In this document: one piece after another, positions 1 through 7,193 of the stretch
Position numbering within the stretch: position 1 is the first letter of the stretch
Layout of the letters: every line of letters begins with the position of its first letter
IMG/VR virus record: IMGVR_UViG_3300044956_001016
Location: 1-40,559 of that record
Source of the DNA: a virus
Reading direction: 5' to 3' (one strand)
DNA length: 40,559 nt
Program-made: the position numbers and the translations under genes
Notes under the pieces: model-generated
Told to the model about the DNA's origin: nothing
What the model saw: only the letters and a program-made list of their open reading frames with translations
Database searches by the model: none

Positions 1-742
1 CGCCAGCGGTTGAGGCAATTGACGACAATTTACCAATAGACTGAGCGTATTCATCAACCGTGATTTTTCCTAAGTCCTGCGTCTTGACTAACTGATCAAC
101 AATCGCCGCACTATCCTGAGCCGTGAGGTTGTAAGAGTTAAGGATCGTCGTTAACGCGTCAACAGCGGTTTCTGTATCCGAAAAACCTGCAATCGAAGCC
201 TTAGACGCTTGCTCGGCAATCAATGCCGCATCTGCCGCGTCTGTAAAACCAGATGACAAAACATCGTAAGACGCGGCTAGCAACTCATTAGTTGAAACCT
301 GTCCCTTTAGTCTGCTTTGCGCTCCCTCAAGTTCAGAAACCAGTAAACCAACGTCATCTGTTAAGGTTGCTGCTGCTGCTCTCGCCTGATCAAATTCACC
401 GAAAACCTCAAACGCATCGCCAAAGGTTTGGCCTATTGCCGAAACAAGACTTTGCAAAGCTTCGACAGCGATGTCAACCAGCTTAGTTTTGATTGCAATG
501 CCTAAGGCTGTTAGTTTATCTCCTGCCGCTGCCGTTTCAATTGATTGATCTCCAAGCTTTTTAAGTTCAGCCGTTAACCGATCAACCTCTGATCCGTCTG
601 CTAGATTAGAAAAAACGCTTGATTGACTTTTTAGTCCGTCCGAAACCTTAACGGTCTTTTCTAAAGCGGCATTGAACCGCTCCAGATCAGCGATCGCCCT
701 AGAGCCGCCCTTGCTTCCGAAGTCGATCCGAATCGTGCCCAT
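1..742 (-). CDS. Phage tail tape measure protein, N-terminal part (runs off left edge)
   Basis: Only the first 247 codons lie in the window; the frame is open to the left edge. The product should set tail length and act in DNA ejection. After about 130 residues of charged helix with many Leu/Lys/Asp, a TP901-type tape-measure core begins; LLAASYDVLSSGF followed by Ala/Asp-rich helices is typical of that family. The ATG overlaps the stop of the upstream gene by one base (TAATG), so translation is probably coupled. The gene lies directly after the tail tube and presumed chaperone genes, the standard siphophage order. The family call rests on this core and on position. Confidence 0.88.
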   Translation of the reverse strand, partial: MGTIRIDFGSKGGSRAIADLERFNAALEKTVKVSDGLKSQSSVFSNLADGSEVDRLTAELKKLGDQSIETAAAGDKLTALGIAIKTKLVDIAVEALQSLVSAIGQTFGDAFEVFGEFDQARAAAATLTDDVGLLVSELEGAQSRLKGQVSTNELLAASYDVLSSGFTDAADAALIAEQASKASIAGFSDTETAVDALTTILNSYNLTAQDSAAIVDQLVKTQDLGKITVDEYAQSIGKLSSIASTAG

Positions 743-1455
743 TAGACGGATCCTCCACACATTCGGGCTTCAACATCAGGCGCTTTGAAAATCTGGGTTT
801 CAAACTCTTTGGCAAAAGCTTCAGCACAACGGGTTAGCCGTTCATTCCGATCACTCTTAGATTCACGTTTTGACAGTGGCTTATTGTCGCTTGCCTTATT
901 CTCTTCTACACTTTCTGCGGCTACCATTAACGCCTGTTGCAGTTCCCTTGAGGGCACATGGTCAAGACACCATTTAATATCTTCGGCACTGGCACCCGTC
1001 GCTAGCATCTTGCCCATGAAGTCGATCGCCGCGTCTTGGTTTGGGGCAAGTGGCTTGCCGTCGGGATCTCTCGGATAATTGACGAGCAACTGATCGAACA
1101 CCGACGGCTCACCACGATAATTCACTAACAATGCGTAGGCGGTATCCGCGTCAATCCGATCCAGCGGGATACCCCGCAGCGATAGCAGATGATCGATAAC
1201 CCAAGCTAGCCCCGAATTGTAGAGGGGATTAGGGGTTAGCTTGCCCTCATCATCAATATATTCAGCGTCATAAAAAGCCTGAAAAGTGCCCAGTGGATGC
1301 AGAGACTTAGAAGATGTCCACAGTACCTTAAACCGAGCAAACCACATCAAAAACCGCGATCGCTCCGACAATGGCAACCCCGCAAGGATCATTGTTGACC
1401 TATCGGTTAGTTCTATCTCATAGCGATCTTGATTTAGTGTGCCGATTGAAGCCAT
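742..1455 (-). CDS. Probable tail assembly chaperone (function from position)
   Basis: A 237-residue soluble protein between the tail tube and tape-measure genes, where siphophages encode their tail assembly chaperone (lambda G/GT position). The sequence is mixed alpha/beta and ends in a charged region (KRESKSDRNER) followed by a helix. I do not recognise a catalytic motif. Many chaperone genes use a -1 frameshift to make a longer product; I saw no obvious slippery site, and the single frame here is already long. The stop overlaps the tape-measure ATG. An inverted repeat lies immediately upstream of the start. Confidence 0.6.
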   Translation of the reverse strand: MASIGTLNQDRYEIELTDRSTMILAGLPLSERSRFLMWFARFKVLWTSSKSLHPLGTFQAFYDAEYIDDEGKLTPNPLYNSGLAWVIDHLLSLRGIPLDRIDADTAYALLVNYRGEPSVFDQLLVNYPRDPDGKPLAPNQDAAIDFMGKMLATGASAEDIKWCLDHVPSRELQQALMVAAESVEENKASDNKPLSKRESKSDRNERLTRCAEAFAKEFETQIFKAPDVEARMCGGSV

Positions 1456-1498
1456 GTTACAGGGTAGCCAAGACTACCCTATAGCTTACCCTGTAACA
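1455..1498. promoter_or_regulatory. 12-bp inverted repeat TGTTACAGGGTA / TACCCTGTAACA upstream of the chaperone gene
   Basis: Perfect 12-bp arms lie at 1455-1466 and 1487-1498, separated by 20 bases that contain a further partial copy (CTACCCTA). The left arm touches the start codon of the 742-1455 gene on its coding strand. The core GTTACAGG matches the dispersed GCGTTACAGGAT motif found at other gene boundaries here, so a DNA operator is more likely than a terminator; there is no T-tract. An RNA hairpin controlling translation remains possible. Confidence 0.55.
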
Positions 1499-1510
1499 CA
1501 AGAACAAAGA

Positions 1511-2269
1511 TTAGTTCTTATAGATCAAAAACGGCAGGTTCCAGTCAGAGGGAGTGTTTAGAGAGTAGCTAAACGTAGTGTTGTCGGTATCACTCCCGAA
1601 CTCAAAACCATCGTTTTTAACCACTTCTTTACACCAGATAGACCAGATATCGCTAGGCGCATCAGAAAAGGCCATCTTGCCGAAGAATTGGATGGTTCCA
1701 GCAGTGGCAACCGTTGCAGGGCCACCAATATAAGTCAGCCCTGTTTCCGCCTTATCGTAGGTGACCAAGACGCTTTTGCCAGCATCGCTGGAATGAAAGA
1801 CGACCTTGCCAGCCGTAACGTGAAATTGCCCCGTAGACGCTGCTCCGGGAGTATCCGCTACGCGAGTCATATAGGTATCGCCCGTGCTGTTATCAATCAA
1901 CGTACAGCGGACGTTGGTTTGATTTAGAGTCAGCCCAGCGATGCTAATTTCATAGGGAGAACCCGCCGGAATCGTGCTAACCTGCTGACGCATCACAGTG
2001 ATATTTCCGGTGCTGCTGCGCTGGTTGAAAATAAATGGCAACGATTCAGAAGCCAGCCAACCGCTATCAATCGTTAGCGTGTAAGTAGTCTCGGTCGTGG
2101 TCGTGGTTAACGGTTGCAAAACGTTAGGTGCGTTGTTTGGATAGTAAAGAATACTCTCAGTCGTAATTTCTTGAGTAATCGTAAAAGCGTTGGGGCGGAT
2201 CGCGTAAATCTCGTTATTGGTTGCGTCGCGCAACACAAAACCGCCGAAGCCTTCTAGAGTTCTTGCCAC
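1511..2269 (-). CDS. Major tail (tube) protein
   Basis: A 252-residue beta-rich protein with many Thr/Ser/Asn and few charges. It starts MARTLEGFGGFVLRD and ends in a conserved-looking FLIYKN. Its place between the tail-completion genes and the chaperone/tape-measure pair is that of the siphophage tail tube gene. The start is GTG at 2267-2269, directly behind TTAATCCT on the coding strand, part of a recurring boundary motif. No Ig-like C-terminal extension is evident. The call comes from composition plus gene order, not a recognised signature. Confidence 0.75.
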   Translation of the reverse strand: MARTLEGFGGFVLRDATNNEIYAIRPNAFTITQEITTESILYYPNNAPNVLQPLTTTTTETTYTLTIDSGWLASESLPFIFNQRSSTGNITVMRQQVSTIPAGSPYEISIAGLTLNQTNVRCTLIDNSTGDTYMTRVADTPGAASTGQFHVTAGKVVFHSSDAGKSVLVTYDKAETGLTYIGGPATVATAGTIQFFGKMAFSDAPSDIWSIWCKEVVKNDGFEFGSDTDNTTFSYSLNTPSDWNLPFLIYKN

Positions 2270-2309
2270 AGGATTAACCTAAATCACTGGTTCAATCCTG
2301 TATTGCAAG
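2266..2309. promoter_or_regulatory. Inverted pair of CAGGAT-type boxes between divergent genes
   Basis: CCACAGGATTAAC (2266-2278) faces CAATCCTGTATTGCAAG (2293-2309), giving head-to-head copies of the dispersed motif in the short region between the minus-strand tail tube start and the plus-strand RHH gene. Placement between divergent starts fits an operator. One half also overlaps the GTG start of the tail tube gene. Confidence 0.45.
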
Positions 2310-2348
2310 CCAAAGCTATCATTAAAATGCAAGCTTTTAGTGTACAAA

Positions 2349-2606
2349 ATGACAGCAAAAAGTAAGCAGACAATCGTGATCCGTCTATCCCCAGATCTGA
2401 AAGATCGGTTTGAAAACCTTTGCGAGGGGACAATGAATGCTCAGCTAATCTTGCTGATCCGTAATTGGACTGAAGCACGAGAAGCAGAGCTTAGAATCAG
2501 GCTGAAGCCAGAGATCAAACAACTGGTTTTGCAGCGAGCGATCGCCGCTAAGGTTTCCCCTGAAATCTGGATAGCACTACTGATCCAGTCTGCGCTTAGG
2601 GAGTGA
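2349..2606 (+). CDS. Small DNA-binding protein with two ribbon-helix-helix-like units
   Basis: The 85-residue product has two similar halves. Each starts with an Arc/MetJ-like strand and basic helix: TIVIRLSPDLKDRFENLC near residue 8 and ELRIRLKPEIKQLVLQRA near residue 45. That is the pattern of a single-chain pseudo-dimer RHH protein; ordinary RHH proteins have one unit and dimerise. ATG at 2349 is preferred to GTG at 2340; neither has a strong Shine-Dalgarno. The gene is read against the surrounding tail operon and ends two bases from the end of the neighbouring tail gene, so it looks like an inserted cargo gene, perhaps a repressor. Confidence 0.6.
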   Translation: MTAKSKQTIVIRLSPDLKDRFENLCEGTMNAQLILLIRNWTEAREAELRIRLKPEIKQLVLQRAIAAKVSPEIWIALLIQSALRE

Positions 2607-2608
2607 TC

Positions 2609-3061
2609 CTAAATCGTCATCAATGCTAGAGGCGACCGAGTTTTGAATTGCACCCGATATAAATGCACAGTTGAGATAAGAACCACATCTGCCGTCAACG
2701 TTTCATTATCGGAGCGGTTAGTGATCATGATTGCCGCGTGGCGATCTTGGTTTCTTGTTTCAAGCGCCACGCCAGAAAAAGCGGACTTCACAAACGCACC
2801 TAAATTAATTGAATAATCTATCGAAAGAGCCGCAATATCCGAGCTGGCTTCTGAAACCATTAACTCAGTCTGAATCACAAGATCCGTCTCGACCATCCAC
2901 CGTTCATATCCGCTAGGCTCACTGTGGTAGGGTGTGAAAATCCGCCCCTGCCGAATATCTTTTACTCTCACGTCAAACGGTTTTGCTACTGCCCAGGGAT
3001 GTTCTGTAGATGTAGTTAGCGCTGTGGCGGCAGTAGTTAAGACAGTGGAGGGATTAACCAT
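2609..3061 (-). CDS. Probable tail terminator / tail completion protein
   Basis: A 150-residue mixed alpha/beta protein placed between the gp10-like gene and the tail tube gene, the usual site of the tail terminator (lambda gpU/HK97 gp9 position). It begins with a short helical stretch rich in Thr/Ala, then strands around RWMVETDLVIQTELMV and a late strand VHLYRVQFKTRSP. I recognise no unique motif. Its ATG overlaps the stop of the upstream gene, so the two are coupled. Confidence 0.5.
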   Translation of the reverse strand: MVNPSTVLTTAATALTTSTEHPWAVAKPFDVRVKDIRQGRIFTPYHSEPSGYERWMVETDLVIQTELMVSEASSDIAALSIDYSINLGAFVKSAFSGVALETRNQDRHAAIMITNRSDNETLTADVVLISTVHLYRVQFKTRSPLALMTI

Positions 3062-3558
3062 TAGAAATTAAACTCATTGGCGTTGACAATTCCTTCATTT
3101 AGTTTACGCTGAACAATTGAATCAGCGTTCACTTTAATATCTGTAGGCGTTGATGAACGGTCAATGCCCAATGGGTTCTCATTTCTGATCCAGCGATCGG
3201 TACCCACACGATTTATTTTTCTGGCAACTAAATAAGCATTTAGACCGCGCCGATCTGCCCATCCTTTCAACGCTGCAATTGCAGGACGCGTACCGGGAGG
3301 GCTACCGCGTTCTCTGGATAGAGAGTTAGGCACCTCATTGACGAACGCACCTGATAGTTCACCGCTACCATCAAACTCAATGGCTTGCCACCTATAACCG
3401 CTGGCATGATCGCCTAAGTCCCTTGGAGCATTAGCCCGCATGTACGCTTGCAGCTCCTGACCAGCATCATTTAACCCGTCTTCTATGTGTCGCAAGACGA
3501 ATTTTTTTAGATCTTTGGGAAAATCAACTTCAACAATCACTGAATAACAAACTGCCAA
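3061..3558 (-). CDS. HK97 gp10-like tail completion / minor tail protein
   Basis: A 165-residue protein with features of the HK97 gp10/minor-tail family: an N-terminal amphipathic helix (HIEDGLNDAGQELQAYMRANAPRD), a central Gly/Ser-rich strand region, and the element GSPPGTRPAIAALKGWADRRG that precedes a WI/L-x-R segment. Such proteins join the head-tail connector to the tail terminator. The gene overlaps the one upstream by 22 bases and the one downstream by one base, a tight morphogenesis operon. Confidence 0.6.
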   Translation of the reverse strand: MAVCYSVIVEVDFPKDLKKFVLRHIEDGLNDAGQELQAYMRANAPRDLGDHASGYRWQAIEFDGSGELSGAFVNEVPNSLSRERGSPPGTRPAIAALKGWADRRGLNAYLVARKINRVGTDRWIRNENPLGIDRSSTPTDIKVNADSIVQRKLNEGIVNANEFNF

Positions 3559-3878
3559 AAGATCCCATTATTGGTAATCGTATCAATTATCTGGGCATCC
3601 CGATAAGTCGCTCCCTTATTGAAGCTGACTTCAACCGCGTTCAACCCGCTCAGCAATGCAGCGATCGCGGGTTGAGTGTCGGCATCACCGGGGATTGTGA
3701 TCCGGTATCGCGGTTCTTCCTCAATCAGGCCCACAGCAATCTGCTCAGAGCTGAGCGCAATACGACGACAAACTGCCGCCTCGATCAACGTGCCAGAGAT
3801 TTTCAACCGAAACGCCACAATACTTGGATCGTTTGTCCTCGTGCGAGTAAAAAAACTTTGTAACTGTATTGGCTTCAT
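3537..3878 (-). CDS. Hypothetical head-tail joining protein
   Basis: A 113-residue beta-rich product at the upstream end of the tail block. Position suggests a head-closure/connector role, but I see no family motif. It starts ATG at 3876-3878, immediately after about 50 bases separating it from the divergent 4001-4243 gene, and its 3' end overlaps the next gene by 22 bases. No head gene lies nearby; the rest of the head module is some 20 kb to the right. Confidence 0.5.
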   Translation of the reverse strand: MKPIQLQSFFTRTRTNDPSIVAFRLKISGTLIEAAVCRRIALSSEQIAVGLIEEEPRYRITIPGDADTQPAIAALLSGLNAVEVSFNKGATYRDAQIIDTITNNGIFWQFVIQ

Positions 3879-4000
3879 GTTAATAGATCCCGTTTCTTAA
3901 CTTTTTCTAAATGTGATCTTAATCACGCCGGATGCCGAGCAAGCGAGTAAGATTGCTTAGCAGGGTAACCCAAAGCTTAACCTTTCAGTACGCGAGTCCG

Positions 4001-4243
4001 ATGATTCCAAAAGTAAAAACAGTGTCAGCCCTAGAGAATTTTCGCCTTGCCCAAGCAGCAACCCTTCGGGCAATGCTTGAACAATACTCAACTCATATTA
4101 GTATCAATATTTACAACAAACAAATTATCATTCATTGTGAAAACGAGCATTTTGCAGAAGCGTTTCAATCGCTACCAGATCATCTAAGGTTTGTTATCCC
4201 AGATTCATTGATGGATTTCGAGATCTATTTCGAGCATGGTTAA
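4001..4243 (+). CDS. Hypothetical small protein
   Basis: An 80-residue protein if the ATG at 4001 is used; an earlier ATG at 3932 would add an unlikely Arg/Ser/Thr leader. The body has a Leu/Ala-rich helix followed by short strands (ISINIYNKQIIIHC) and an acidic C-terminus. No Shine-Dalgarno is obvious. The gene converges on, and overlaps by 50 bases, the 3' end of the repressor-like gene. I do not recognise it. Confidence 0.4.
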   Translation: MIPKVKTVSALENFRLAQAATLRAMLEQYSTHISINIYNKQIIIHCENEHFAEAFQSLPDHLRFVIPDSLMDFEIYFEHG

Positions 4244-4997
4244 GGGATCGGCAACATCCCAGGTCTTCAAGTTGGCTAACGGTTAGTCCTAGCAGCCTGG
4301 ACGCACCTAGTTTTTCTTCTGGCTCAAACAGAGATCCACCTATGATCTCGTCTAGGCGCTGTTCTGTAATGCCCATATCGGTTGCAATCTGCGTTTCAGT
4401 TACGCCCTTTGCGACCAACCCTCTCAACAAATAAACACAGGGGTGATACATGCTCGGATCTTTGCTAGCCAGATCTCCTAGCTGTTCAACTAGCCGATTA
4501 ATCAAATCGACCAATTGATGAACTTCCATCTTAGGAAATGGCATAGACAAATCTAATGGATGCTGAAAACCGCCGACCAAGTTCATGCTTTCGTCAAACT
4601 CAAGATCAACTTCGCCCCATAGCCAATCTTTTAGAATGCGTCCGGCGTAAGGGATGCTACAATTCTTGGCGACATGCAACCCAAGGTAAGCGGCTACCTT
4701 GTTCAAATTCTCGTCACTCAGCCCTGATTCGCCAATGCCGCCCGCACCTACCTTTGTGGCATTCAAGCACCGGGAAATCGTAGCGGTGCTCAGTCCCTTC
4801 TCAAACCCAGCAGGCTTACCCTGTGACGGAAGCTTGCTAAACAGTTGAACACTATAACGAGACAATTCGTTTAGACCTTCTCCGCGATCGCGAGGATCCA
4901 CAAATAGCCGAACTTGAGACTTAAAAAGCGCCCGTAACTTTTCACGATACTCACTGGGAACAATCTGGCTCTCATGAAGAACTGGCAAGGCTATCAC
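4194..4997 (-). CDS. Candidate phage repressor with two HTH-like segments
   Basis: A 267-residue protein divergent from the early operon, where a lysogeny or maintenance repressor is expected. An XRE-like helix-turn-helix is suggested by LSTATISRCLNA near residue 88, then LSDENLNKVAAYLGL near residue 113. A second HTH-like segment, ETQIATDMGITEQRLDEIIGG, lies near residue 200. There is no LexA-type Ser/Lys peptidase domain, so control is probably not by self-cleavage. The start is GTG at 4995-4997 behind a weak GGTGATAG. The Arg/Asn-rich last 19 residues overlap the convergent gene. It is the best candidate to bind the dispersed CAGGAT motif, which is untested. Confidence 0.6.
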   Translation of the reverse strand: MIALPVLHESQIVPSEYREKLRALFKSQVRLFVDPRDRGEGLNELSRYSVQLFSKLPSQGKPAGFEKGLSTATISRCLNATKVGAGGIGESGLSDENLNKVAAYLGLHVAKNCSIPYAGRILKDWLWGEVDLEFDESMNLVGGFQHPLDLSMPFPKMEVHQLVDLINRLVEQLGDLASKDPSMYHPCVYLLRGLVAKGVTETQIATDMGITEQRLDEIIGGSLFEPEEKLGASRLLGLTVSQLEDLGCCRSLNHARNRSRNPSMNLG

Positions 4998-5121
4998 CTA
5001 CGCGCAACGCAAACATTCTACAACGTCTTGTCAAGCTTTATCAGTGGTAATTTTTCTACACTTCATCATAACTTTACACAAGTTTTATACACGCATCTTG
5101 TAATACAGGATGCGGCGTGTA
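4998..5121. promoter_or_regulatory. Divergent control region between repressor-like gene and early operon
   Basis: This 124-bp AT-rich gap should hold both divergent promoters. It contains TTGTCAAGCTTTATCA, then TTTACACAAGTTTTATACAC, which offer -35/-10-like hexamers for either strand but no unambiguous pair. A dispersed-motif copy, TTGTAATACAGGATG (5098-5112), lies at the early-operon side. This would be the lysis/maintenance switch if the 4194-4997 product is the repressor. Confidence 0.5.
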
Positions 5122-5334
5122 ATGATGAAAAGGCAGTGTAACCACACGGTAACCATGCCGAGAACACCAAGAAAAACGGCTACCGTCAGGGTTCCTCTAG
5201 AGCTGAAAAGTCAGATAGAGCGCATCTGCCAAATATATCGGGCAACAAAAAACAGGGAAACAGCTCAAAGTGAGCTTGATAAATTGCTGAGCAAATATTG
5301 CCAAATGGCAGGAGAAACAGATGAGTCTATTTGA
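5122..5334 (+). CDS. Small RHH-type DNA-binding protein, first gene of the early operon
   Basis: A 70-residue basic protein. TATVRVPLELKSQIERIC followed by a helix resembles an Arc/MetJ ribbon-helix-helix fold. The start is uncertain. ATGATG at 5122 lies 11 bases after AGGA of the boundary motif; the ATG at 5155 would give a 59-residue protein that still holds the RHH core; ATG at 5110 sits inside the motif. The gene overlaps the next by 14 bases. A role as early regulator is inferred from fold and position. Confidence 0.55.
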   Translation: MMKRQCNHTVTMPRTPRKTATVRVPLELKSQIERICQIYRATKNRETAQSELDKLLSKYCQMAGETDESI

Positions 5335-5509
5335 AATTGAATTAGAAGCTTCGGATGGCAGCAAATTCAAGAAGAAAATAGTTTGTGAAACATTTGAACA
5401 AGCCGAAGACTGGGGAGTCAGGTATGCCCAGAAACAAGGGCTAGCGGTGCTTTCGACTTGCTTCTTATACGCTGTTGATGAGGCAATTCTGAGGGTTAGC
5501 CATGCCTAA
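5321..5509 (+). CDS. Hypothetical early protein, 62 residues
   Basis: A small acidic alpha/beta protein starting MSLFEIELEASDGSKFKKK, with a strong Shine-Dalgarno (GGAG) eight bases before the ATG. It overlaps both neighbours (14 and 8 bases), which supports it being translated within the operon. The strand-turn-strand followed by helix (TFEQAEDWGVRYAQKQG) is visible, but I do not recognise a family. Confidence 0.6.
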   Translation: MSLFEIELEASDGSKFKKKIVCETFEQAEDWGVRYAQKQGLAVLSTCFLYAVDEAILRVSHA

Positions 5510-5789
5510 GCTTGCCCCCATCACAAGCAAACCCAACTACAGCACCATAGTCTCTCAAGTTTTCAACCAACGAAGGGGGATGATCCTAGCGCAGTTGCGT
5601 CTACAACCTAAAACGGCTGAGCAATTAGCCCGTATCTGTGGGCTGAAGGTATTGGAACGGGACACGGTTAACAGAAATCTGTTAGCCGCCGTTGATCGAT
5701 GGATGGCAACCGCGATCGCGTCTGGAAGCCTACCAGGGGTGCAATTTAACGGCACTAAGTATTTTTTGGAGAGAAGCAATGACAACTAA
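5502..5789 (+). CDS. Hypothetical winged-helix-like early protein
   Basis: A 95-residue protein. MILAQLRLQPKTAEQLARICGL followed by an Arg/Asn-rich helix and a short strand pair (GVQFNGTKYFLE) looks like a winged helix-turn-helix with the wing at the C-terminus. It overlaps the preceding gene by 8 bases and the following one by 11. A regulatory or replication-accessory role is inferred only from fold. Confidence 0.55.
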   Translation: MPKLAPITSKPNYSTIVSQVFNQRRGMILAQLRLQPKTAEQLARICGLKVLERDTVNRNLLAAVDRWMATAIASGSLPGVQFNGTKYFLERSNDN

Positions 5790-5946
5790 AACCAGAGTAC
5801 CCAAAGAAGCATTACGGCAAGACCGTCGCAAGTACATGCTGAAATGCACAAGAAACTCATTGTGGGTGCCGCCTTTTCCCGTGTCTTATGGCACGGCGGT
5901 GCGATGGGTGAGGCAATCTAAAGAAATCACAATGATCAGGGTGTGA
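5779..5946 (+). CDS. Hypothetical small basic protein
   Basis: A 55-residue, Arg/Lys-rich product beginning MTTKTRVPKEALRQDRRKYM. The ATG at 5779 follows GAGAAGCA and overlaps the upstream stop by 11 bases, preferred over an in-frame ATG at 5692 deep inside the upstream gene. A WVPPFPVSYGTAVRWV segment is visible. Unrecognised; probably nucleic-acid-binding on charge alone. Confidence 0.45.
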   Translation: MTTKTRVPKEALRQDRRKYMLKCTRNSLWVPPFPVSYGTAVRWVRQSKEITMIRV

Positions 5947-5947
5947 A

Positions 5948-6193
5948 ATGAAAAACGAAAAAATGAGAAACCTTGAAGCATGGAAATGCTTCGAACAAGG
6001 GCAAGATCCGTTTATTGAATTGCTCCCCTGCGGATTGAGCGGAACAGAGGCAAATTTGTTACTGACTAAGCGTTGGGGTGAATTTCACTGCGGGGGGATT
6101 AAATGCGATTACACGATGATTGAGCCCTACTTGGAAGAGATACCGCCAGAGACACTTGATCGCCTACAGATTGACTTTCCCAATACGGATTAA
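5948..6193 (+). CDS. Hypothetical early protein, 81 residues
   Basis: An acidic soluble protein starting one base after the previous stop. It has two Cys residues (CGLSG and FHCGGIKC region) but no complete zinc motif. Its C-terminus is Pro/Glu/Asp-rich. It is the last gene before a strong hairpin terminator at 6248-6272, so it closes the first early transcription unit. Function unknown. Confidence 0.55.
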   Translation: MKNEKMRNLEAWKCFEQGQDPFIELLPCGLSGTEANLLLTKRWGEFHCGGIKCDYTMIEPYLEEIPPETLDRLQIDFPNTD

Positions 6194-6216
6194 AACGCCT
6201 TGCAAGTGATCTAATC

Positions 6217-6232
6217 TTGTAATGCAGGATTG
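6217..6232 (+). promoter_or_regulatory. Dispersed motif copy TTGTAATGCAGGATTG
   Basis: This is the best match to the plus-strand consensus TGTAATGCAGGATT. It lies after the stop of the 5948-6193 gene and before a terminator hairpin, with no gene starting next to it. A Shine-Dalgarno role is therefore unlikely here, which favours a protein-binding site. Confidence 0.5.
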
Positions 6233-6247
6233 AAGCCTGAAAAACAA

Positions 6248-6272
6248 AACCCCCTGCTGTAAACAGGGGGTT
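6248..6272 (+). terminator. Hairpin terminator AACCCCCTG / CAGGGGGTT
   Basis: A perfect 9-bp stem (6248-6256 with 6264-6272), seven-base loop, A-rich on the left and TTAAAG on the right. It ends the first early transcription unit and separates it from the replication-initiator leader. Confidence 0.75.
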
Positions 6273-6354
6273 AAAGTCTAAACGTTAAACGGAGGTAGAG
6301 AGCAAACAGACAACGGTTAGCAGAACAAATCTACTTCATTCAAGGATTGCAAAC

Positions 6355-6414
6355 ATGATACATACAACAACGCAGTTTTGTCTACCCCAAGCATTTAAGG
6401 GGGCAGGCAAATGA
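6355..6414 (+). CDS. 19-codon leader peptide overlapping the replication gene start
   Basis: ATG at 6355 opens a 19-residue reading frame (MIHTTTQFCLPQAFKGAGK) whose TGA overlaps the ATG of the next gene as ATGA at 6411-6414. The junction GGGGGCAGG supplies a ribosome-binding site for the downstream gene. This looks like a translational-coupling leader; it is too short to claim a protein function. Confidence 0.4.
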   Translation: MIHTTTQFCLPQAFKGAGK

Positions 6415-7193
6415 TAGGCAATCGACCAGATAGGGGCGCGTTCATTCCAGCGTGTCTCGACGATTATCCTCTAAACCCAAATGAGTTCAGGGTTTACGCT
6501 CACATCATGCGACGAGCCGGAACCCGTACGGGCACTCACTACGAATCAGTCCCTAACACAGCGAAGTGCTGCCGCATGAACGCCAAAACAGCGCGTAACG
6601 CTATCAAGATCCTAAAGGCGCTGCGCTTGATCGTGGTCCACGAACGAGCAGGTCAGTCCAGTGAAATCGAACCAACTCACGAGGATGATTGGGCACCTGC
6701 AGATCATGTTGAAGAGATCAGGAATCACACATTAAAAACCCCTACCAAATCAGGTAGGGGTACCAAATCAGGTACTACCAAATCAGGTAGGGGTACCCCT
6801 ACCAAATCAGGTACCCCCCCCCTACCAAATCAGGTAGGCCTACCCCTACCAAATTTGGTAGACAAAGGTACTCCCTTAAAGGTACTCCCAGAAGGTACCC
6901 CCCTTAAGGTTCCGAGAGATGGCACGGAAGCAATGTTTTTTAGCTTCCCTTGGAAGGAATCAGGAAAGGTTGATCCTGGCTTTATTGAATGGCTATCTGA
7001 GCAGATGAGCACAGATGGCAGGATGCACCCAAAAACAATGGCAAGGAATCACCTACTGAATTGTGAAAGAGCTTGCGAATTTGAAAAGCTCACGGGCTAT
7101 TGGGACGATTACCTATCAAGTCAAAGCCCTGGACAGGATAAAGCCCCTGAGAAAACCGCCTACGAAATCATTCAAGCGAGGAAACGGAGATGA
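6411..7193 (+). CDS. Replication initiator, phage O-like, with winged-helix N-terminus and internal iterons
   Basis: A 260-residue protein. Residues about 20-85 form a winged helix-turn-helix typical of lambda O/DnaD-like initiators: NPNEFRVYAHIMRR, then TAKCCRMNAKTARNAIKIL and a wing. Residues about 110-150 are a low-complexity Thr/Lys/Ser/Gly then Pro/Leu/Asn linker encoded by DNA iterons, the lambda O arrangement in which the origin sits inside the gene. The C-terminal about 70 residues (FFSFPWKESGKVDPGFIEWL onward) form a helical domain, perhaps for a helicase or loader. Start overlaps the leader stop (ATGA); the next gene overlaps its end likewise. Confidence 0.7.
   Translation: MIGNRPDRGAFIPACLDDYPLNPNEFRVYAHIMRRAGTRTGTHYESVPNTAKCCRMNAKTARNAIKILKALRLIVVHERAGQSSEIEPTHEDDWAPADHVEEIRNHTLKTPTKSGRGTKSGTTKSGRGTPTKSGTPPLPNQVGLPLPNLVDKGTPLKVLPEGTPLKVPRDGTEAMFFSFPWKESGKVDPGFIEWLSEQMSTDGRMHPKTMARNHLLNCERACEFEKLTGYWDDYLSSQSPGQDKAPEKTAYEIIQARKRR
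6743..6860 (+). repeat. Six iterons TACCAAATCAGGTA inside the initiator gene (putative origin)
   Basis: Copies start at 6743, 6761, 6776, 6800, 6823 and 6847, each 14 bp and ending GGTA; the last is the perfect palindrome TACCAAATTTGGTA. Spacings are 18, 15, 24, 23 and 24 bp. The 23-bp step, across a nine-C run at 6814-6822, moves the last two repeats into a different reading frame (TKSG becomes PNQVG), so the DNA rather than the peptide is conserved. This matches origins embedded in phage initiator genes. Confidence 0.75.

Noticed and set aside
6814-6822. Frameshift error in the nine-C run of the initiator gene
   Set aside because: Both the N-terminal and C-terminal domains read well in the single continuous frame, so the sequence is probably right; only the iterons change frame.
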